Source: Siphonodentalium dalli
Lineage: Eukaryota; Mollusca; Scaphopoda; Gadilida; Siphonodentaliidae
Length of the DNA stretch: 64,000 nucleotides
Reading direction: 5' to 3'
Assembly: GCA_032622095.1 (NCBI GenBank)
Contig: CP136067.1
Coordinates: forward strand, 62,632,893 to 62,696,892
This document shows, piece by piece, positions 57,112-64,000 of this stretch. Position numbers and translations under genes: made by a program. The notes beneath the pieces are model-generated. The model was not told where the DNA came from and did not search any database. It saw nothing but the letters and a program-made list of their open reading frames with translations. Each line of letters opens with the position of its first letter. Position 1 is the stretch's first letter.

Positions 57112-58781
57112 TTAAAGACCAGCAAATAGCACCATTATCATCTGTCAACTTGACAAATATTTGCATTGAAAATCATTTTTAGCAAATCTGCTCAGTTAGA
57201 AGGAACATTTTATGTTAAATACACCATTCTTCTATGGATATTCCAATACAGGTGGCCTTTAGACATATAAATTGGTGGGGATATGGAGTCTTGGAGCAGT
57301 GGGGGGGGGGGTGTTGGTGGTTGATGTGTATTGTTATTGATAATTTTTTAGATGATGGGTACTTCTTCATGACATCATGCTCCTTGAATCTTAGCTGAAA
57401 AGGCTGACATTGACATTACACAGTATACTAAAAGATTAGATATTCAGTCTTTCTTATTCACAAGTGTGAAATATAATAATTCAGGTTTCTCTGGACATAT
57501 TTCACTTGACAACATATTGTTCATGTGATGTCATAACCTTGTATAGCTTTCCCTTAATGCTAAATAGGACTTGGAATTGTTTAACCCATGGTTTTGGGAG
57601 AGTATTAAAGATAGTAGTTGCATGAAATATTATGTTTTATTTTGATATCTGAGGAAAATATGCATCTCATAATATATTTTATACAACATTTTAGCATTTC
57701 AGACCTTTTTCAAGCTATAAATGATGGTTGAATATATACATTTTGTCACTACGTCAAGCATAACGTCATTGGGTTCTGAAAGACCCAAAAGAGGTGAAAT
57801 CATGGGGGTGCATGTAAATCCCCACCCAATATTGCTGCCTGTGATTGCAATAACGCATGGGGTGTAATATATCATTTTAAGCGGTATAATGCAGAGAATA
57901 TGGAGGTGTGGTCCCTATTAAATATTAATGAAATTGCATTCCCCTTAAAGACCAGCAAATAGCACCATTATCATCTGTCAACTTGACAAATATTTGCATT
58001 GAAAATCATTTTTAGCAAATCTGCTCAGTTAGAAGGAACATTTTATGTTAAATACACCATTCTTCTATGGATATTCCAATACAGGTGGCCTTTAGACATA
58101 TAAATTGGTGGGGATATGGAGTCTTGGAGCAGTGGGGGGGGGGGTGTTGGTGGTTGATGTGTATTGTTATTGATAATTTTTTAGATGATGGGTACTTCTT
58201 CATGACATCATGCTCCTTGAATCTTAGCTGAAAAGGCTGACATTGACATTACACAGTATACTAAAAGATTAGATATTCAGTCTTTCTTATTCACAAGTGT
58301 GAAATATAATAATTCAGGTTTCTCTGGACATATTTCACTTGACAACATATTGTTCATGTGATGTCATAACCTTGTATAGCTTTCCCTTAATGCTAAATAG
58401 GACTTGGAATTGTTTAACCCATGGTTTTGGGAGAGTATTAAAGATAGTAGTTGCATGAAATATTATGTTTTATTTTGATATCTGAGGAAAATATGCATCT
58501 CATAATATATTTTATACAACATTTTAGCATTTCAGACCTTTTTCAAGCTATAAATGATGGTTGAATATATACATTTTGTCACTACGTCAAGCATAACGTC
58601 ATTGGGTTCTGAAAGACCCAAAAGAGGTGAAATCATGGGGGTGCATGTAAATCCCCACCCAATATTGCTGCCTGTGATTGCAATAACGCATGGGGTGTAA
58701 TATATCATTTTAAGCGGTATAATGCAGAGAATATGGAGGTGTGGTCCCTATTAAATATTAATGAAATTGCATTCCCCTTAA

Positions 58782-59428
58782 GGTGACACTCCACAGTTTC
58801 GAATGATCAGTAGGGGTGATTTTATAGATATAAAGTGCTAGTGGTTTCTGGGACCATTCATGTGGTATGTATATTGAGACAAGGTGGGATATGAATTTGT
58901 GTAATTTTAGAAGGTGTTCTAGACTGATGAAAAAATTAAGTGAAAGTGACCTTGACCCCACCCATATACAGCAGTAGCGTTTTCTGCGAAACAGTGGCTC
59001 TAGATACTGGGTAAATTTTTTAGCACCAAAAATTTGTCATCTGCATTAAAAATTGATTTTCTGGAAAATTTAACGGCGAAAGTTTGAAATTTTTTCACAT
59101 TGATGTTGGAAGCCAGAGGCCTTTAAACCAACATTGGTGACCATTCTTGAAAAAATCTGGTATTCGTGCCTCTTGGGTATGAAAATGCAATATTTTGGTC
59201 ATTTTTTGAATAAAAATCACATTTTCGATCAAAAGATCAAGGGCCATAACTCTTGATAGCCCATATATTATGGAAATTATGTATCAAATTCTGAATGCCT
59301 ATTCTGTACTAATTTCAGGCATATATATATTGTCTATATGGTTTGGGATCATACTCCAGATAAATTTCAATGAATCTATGGGCCCCCTATTTCTGGGCCC
59401 ATACAAGTTGAAACTGTGGAGTGTCACC
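58782..59428. mobile_element. Element Y, copy 6 (one substitution)
   Basis: 647 bp, TTAA at 58778-58781 and 59429-59432. CCCATATACAGCAG replaces CCCATAGACAGCAG. It is followed by a single X (838 bp, 16-G run) before copy 7: the irregular spot of the array. Confidence 0.92.
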
Positions 59429-60270
59429 TTAAAGACCAGCAAATAGCACCATTATCATCTGTCAACTTGACAAATATTTGCATTGAAAATCATTTTTAGC
59501 AAATCTGCTCAGTTAGAAGGAACATTTTATGTTAAATACACCATTCTTCTATGGATATTCCAATACAGGTGGCCTTTAGACATATAAATTGGTGGGGATA
59601 TGGAGTCTTGGAGCAGTGGGGGGGGGGGGGGGGTGTTGGTGGTTGATGTGTATTGTTATTGATAATTTTTTAGATGATGGGTACTTCTTCATGACATCAT
59701 GCTCCTTGAATCTTAGCTGAAAAGGCTGACATTGACATTACACAGTATACTAAAAGATTAGATATTCAGTCTTTCTTATTCACAAGTGTGAAATATAATA
59801 ATTCAGGTTTCTCTGGACATATTTCACTTGACAACATATTGTTCATGTGATGTCATAACCTTGTATAGCTTTCCCTTAATGCTAAATAGGACTTGGAATT
59901 GTTTAACCCATGGTTTTGGGAGAGTATTAAAGATAGTAGTTGCATGAAATATTATGTTTTATTTTGATATCTGAGGAAAATATGCATCTCATAATATATT
60001 TTATACAACATTTTAGCATTTCAGACCTTTTTCAAGCTATAAATGATGGTTGAATATATACATTTTGTCACTACGTCAAGCATAACGTCATTGGGTTCTG
60101 AAAGACCCAAAAGAGGTGAAATCATGGGGGTGCATGTAAATCCCCACCCAATATTGCTGCCTGTGATTGCAATAACGCATGGGGTGTAATATATCATTTT
60201 AAGCGGTATAATGCAGAGAATATGGAGGTGTGGTCCCTATTAAATATTAATGAAATTGCATTCCCCTTAA

Positions 60271-60917
60271 GGTGACACTCCACAGTTTCGAATGATCAGT
60301 AGGGGTGATTTTATAGATATAAAGTGCTAGTGGTTTCTGGGACCATTCATGTGGTATGTATATTGAGACAAGGTGGGATATGAATTTGTGTAATTTTAGA
60401 AGGTGTTCTAGACTGATGAAAAAATTAAGTGAAAGTGACCTTGACCCCACCCATAGACAGCAGTAGCGTTTTCTGCGAAACAGTGGCTCTAGATACTGGG
60501 TAAATTTTTTAGCACCAAAAATTTGTCATCTGCATTAAAAATTGATTTTCTGGAAAATTTAACGGCGAAAGTTTGAAATTTTTTCACATTGATGTTGGAA
60601 GCCAGAGGCCTTTAAACCAACATTGGTGACCATTCTTGAAAAAATCTGGTATTCGTGCCTCTTGGGTATGAAAATGCAATATTTTGGTCATTTTTTGAAT
60701 AAAAATCACATTTTCGATCAAAAGATCAAGGGCCATAACTCTTGATAGCCCATATATTATGGAAATTATGTATCAAATTCTGAATGCCTATTCTGTACTA
60801 ATTTCAGGCATATATATATTGTCTATATGGTTTGGGATCATACTCCAGATAAATTTCAATGAATCTATGGGCCCCCTATTTCTGGGCCCATACAAGTTGA
60901 AACTGTGGAGTGTCACC
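60271..60917. mobile_element. Element Y, copy 7
   Basis: 647 bp, TTAA at 60267-60270 and 60918-60921; no difference from copy 1 noticed. Confidence 0.92.
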
Positions 60918-62590
60918 TTAAAGACCAGCAAATAGCACCATTATCATCTGTCAACTTGACAAATATTTGCATTGAAAATCATTTTTAGCAAATCTGCTCA
61001 GTTAGAAGGAACATTTTATGTTAAATACACCATTCTTCTATGGATATTCCAATACAGGTGGCCTTTAGACATATAAATTGGTGGGGATATGGAGTCTTGG
61101 AGCAGTGGGGGGGGGGGGGTGTTGGTGGTTGATGTGTATTGTTATTGATAATTTTTTAGATGATGGGTACTTCTTCATGACATCATGCTCCTTGAATCTT
61201 AGCTGAAAAGGCTGACATTGACATTACACAGTATACTAAAAGATTAGATATTCAGTCTTTCTTATTCACAAGTGTGAAATATAATAATTCAGGTTTCTCT
61301 GGACATATTTCACTTGACAACATATTGTTCATGTGATGTCATAACCTTGTATAGCTTTCCCTTAATGCTAAATAGGACTTGGAATTGTTTAACCCATGGT
61401 TTTGGGAGAGTATTAAAGATAGTAGTTGCATGAAATATTATGTTTTATTTTGATATCTGAGGAAAATATGCATCTCATAATATATTTTATACAACATTTT
61501 AGCATTTCAGACCTTTTTCAAGCTATAAATGATGGTTGAATATATACATTTTGTCACTACGTCAAGCATAACGTCATTGGGTTCTGAAAGACCCAAAAGA
61601 GGTGAAATCATGGGGGTGCATGTAAATCCCCACCCAATATTGCTGCCTGTGATTGCAATAACGCATGGGGTGTAATATATCATTTTAAGCGGTATAATGC
61701 AGAGAATATGGAGGTGTGGTCCCTATTAAATATTAATGAAATTGCATTCCCCTTAAAGACCAGCAAATAGCACCATTATCATCTGTCAACTTGACAAATA
61801 TTTGCATTGAAAATCATTTTTAGCAAATCTGCTCAGTTAGAAGGAACATTTTATGTTAAATACACCATTCTTCTATGGATATTCCAATACAGGTGGCCTT
61901 TAGACATATAAATTGGTGGGGATATGGAGTCTTGGAGCAGTGGGGGGGGGGGGTGTTGGTGGTTGATGTGTATTGTTATTGATAATTTTTTAGATGATGG
62001 GTACTTCTTCATGACATCATGCTCCTTGAATCTTAGCTGAAAAGGCTGACATTGACATTACACAGTATACTAAAAGATTAGATATTCAGTCTTTCTTATT
62101 CACAAGTGTGAAATATAATAATTCAGGTTTCTCTGGACATATTTCACTTGACAACATATTGTTCATGTGATGTCATAACCTTGTATAGCTTTCCCTTAAT
62201 GCTAAATAGGACTTGGAATTGTTTAACCCATGGTTTTGGGAGAGTATTAAAGATAGTAGTTGCATGAAATATTATGTTTTATTTTGATATCTGAGGAAAA
62301 TATGCATCTCATAATATATTTTATACAACATTTTAGCATTTCAGACCTTTTTCAAGCTATAAATGATGGTTGAATATATACATTTTGTCACTACGTCAAG
62401 CATAACGTCATTGGGTTCTGAAAGACCCAAAAGAGGTGAAATCATGGGGGTGCATGTAAATCCCCACCCAATATTGCTGCCTGTGATTGCAATAACGCAT
62501 GGGGTGTAATATATCATTTTAAGCGGTATAATGCAGAGAATATGGAGGTGTGGTCCCTATTAAATATTAATGAAATTGCATTCCCCTTAA

Positions 62591-63236
62591 GGTGACACTC
62601 CACAGTTTCGAATGATCAGTAGGGGTGATTTTATAGATATAAAGTGCTAGTGGTTTCTGGGACCATTCATGTGGTATGTATATTGAGACAAGGTGGGATA
62701 TGAATTTGTGTAATTTTAGAAGGTGTTCTAGACTGATGAAAAAATTAAGTGAAAGTGACCTTGACCCCACCCATAGACAGCAGTAGCGTTTTCTGCGAAA
62801 CAGTGGCTCTAGATACTGGGTAAATTTTTTAGCACCAAAAATTTGTCATCTGCATTAAAAATTGATTTTCTGGAAAATTTAACGGCGAAAGTTTGAAATT
62901 TTTTCACATTGATGTTGGAAGCCAGAGGCCTTTAAACCAACATTGGTGACCATTCTTGAAAAAATCTGGTATTCGTGCCTCTTGGGTATGAAAATGCAAT
63001 ATTTGGTCATTTTTTGAATAAAAATCACATTTTCGATCAAAAGATCAAGGGCCATAACTCTTGATAGCCCATATATTATGGAAATTATGTATCAAATTCT
63101 GAATGCCTATTCTGTACTAATTTCAGGCATATATATATTGTCTATATGGTTTGGGATCATACTCCAGATAAATTTCAATGAATCTATGGGCCCCCTATTT
63201 CTGGGCCCATACAAGTTGAAACTGTGGAGTGTCACC
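62591..63236. mobile_element. Element Y, copy 8 (one-base deletion)
   Basis: 646 bp: one T is lost in GCAATATTTGGTC (near 63003). TTAA at 62587-62590 and 63237-63240. Followed by a partial X with a 15-G run to the window end. Confidence 0.92.
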
Positions 63237-64000
63237 TTAAAGACCAGCAAATAGCACCATTATCATCTGTCAACTTGACAAATATTTGCATTGAAAATCA
63301 TTTTTAGCAAATCTGCTCAGTTAGAAGGAACATTTTATGTTAAATACACCATTCTTCTATGGATATTCCAATACAGGTGGCCTTTAGACATATAAATTGG
63401 TGGGGATATGGAGTCTTGGAGCAGTGGGGGGGGGGGGGGGTGTTGGTGGTTGATGTGTATTGTTATTGATAATTTTTTAGATGATGGGTACTTCTTCATG
63501 ACATCATGCTCCTTGAATCTTAGCTGAAAAGGCTGACATTGACATTACACAGTATACTAAAAGATTAGATATTCAGTCTTTCTTATTCACAAGTGTGAAA
63601 TATAATAATTCAGGTTTCTCTGGACATATTTCACTTGACAACATATTGTTCATGTGATGTCATAACCTTGTATAGCTTTCCCTTAATGCTAAATAGGACT
63701 TGGAATTGTTTAACCCATGGTTTTGGGAGAGTATTAAAGATAGTAGTTGCATGAAATATTATGTTTTATTTTGATATCTGAGGAAAATATGCATCTCATA
63801 ATATATTTTATACAACATTTTAGCATTTCAGACCTTTTTCAAGCTATAAATGATGGTTGAATATATACATTTTGTCACTACGTCAAGCATAACGTCATTG
63901 GGTTCTGAAAGACCCAAAAGAGGTGAAATCATGGGGGTGCATGTAAATCCCCACCCAATATTGCTGCCTGTGATTGCAATAACGCATGGGGTGTAATATA

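Larger units (their letters stand above)
46061..64000. repeat. Satellite array: ~834-bp monomer X and 2.32-kb X-Y-X higher-order repeat
   Basis: Monomer X runs from TTAAAGACCAGCAAATAGC to ...GAAATTGCATTCCCC. X-X junctions with one intact TTAA occur at 46350, 48668, 50985, 53305, 55626, 57945 and 61753. At the alternate junctions a 647-bp element Y is inserted at that TTAA. Spacing between Y copies is 2317-2321 bp, except 1489 bp between the sixth and seventh, where one X is missing. X lengths are 833-838 bp and track the G-run (11-16 G) exactly in the monomers I measured. The array starts mid-monomer at the gap and continues past the window end. No gene or RNA recognised in X. Confidence 0.97.

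Noticed and set aside
46061-64000. Calling the array centromeric
   Set aside because: Length and homogeneity alone do not show centromere function; no CENP-B-like box or other positional evidence is visible.

Overview
This window is eukaryotic, from an animal genome dominated by repeats. Short exons with splice signals, LINE, Penelope-like and LTR retroelement fragments, MITE-like DNA elements, minisatellites and a large satellite array all point that way; there are no operons or Shine-Dalgarno sites. The best phylogenetic clue is one small neuropeptide precursor exon (4336-4575, minus) of the SIFamide/FFamide type, with the two-peptide layout I associate with lophotrochozoans. An L1-like LINE resembling those of bivalves and gastropods, and an 'AAGGGCCATAACTCTT' motif common in molluscan repeats, fit a mollusc or close relative. 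That assignment is inference. No host gene other than the neuropeptide exon can be supported with confidence.

Layout. 1-3.8 kb: two fold-back (long inverted repeat) elements, the first split by a short retroposon. 4.3-4.6 kb: the neuropeptide exon. 5-7.5 kb: small tandem repeats, a palindrome and a doubtful secreted-peptide ORF. 8.2-9.2 kb: the most intact copy of a retroposon family that carries one ORF1-like gene and a 3' hairpin but no reverse transcriptase. 9.7-10.7 kb: paired hairpin elements and a GC-rich minisatellite. 11.0-11.6 kb: a decayed LINE. 12.9-16.6 kb: a 49-bp minisatellite interrupted by a DNA transposon (TA duplication), itself interrupted by a retroposon copy, plus a fourth retroposon copy. 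16.8-18.3 kb: a Penelope-like GIY-YIG fragment bracketed by inverted repeats. 18.8-19.7 kb: GA-rich tandem units. 22.6-23.8 kb: a LINE reverse transcriptase relic. 31.6-32.6 kb: a degenerate ~163-bp tandem repeat.

34.2-43.6 kb is one L1-like LINE shredded by three nested insertions: a 5.1-kb fold-back element with a 21-bp minisatellite core, a 513-bp MITE and an 871-bp solo LTR. For each, removing the insert plus one target-site copy restores the LINE reading frame at the junction.

44-45.96 kb is a G-tract-rich satellite running into a 100-N assembly gap. 46.06-64.0 kb is a nearly perfect satellite array: an ~834-bp monomer (X) alternating with a copy that carries a 647-bp TTAA-flanked element (Y), giving a 2.32-kb higher-order repeat. 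Eight Y copies and seven intact empty X-X junctions are visible, and X monomers differ in length only by their G-run.

There is no pathway-level cooperation among genes here. The window is mainly a record of transposition, fold-back formation and satellite amplification next to one neuropeptide gene.
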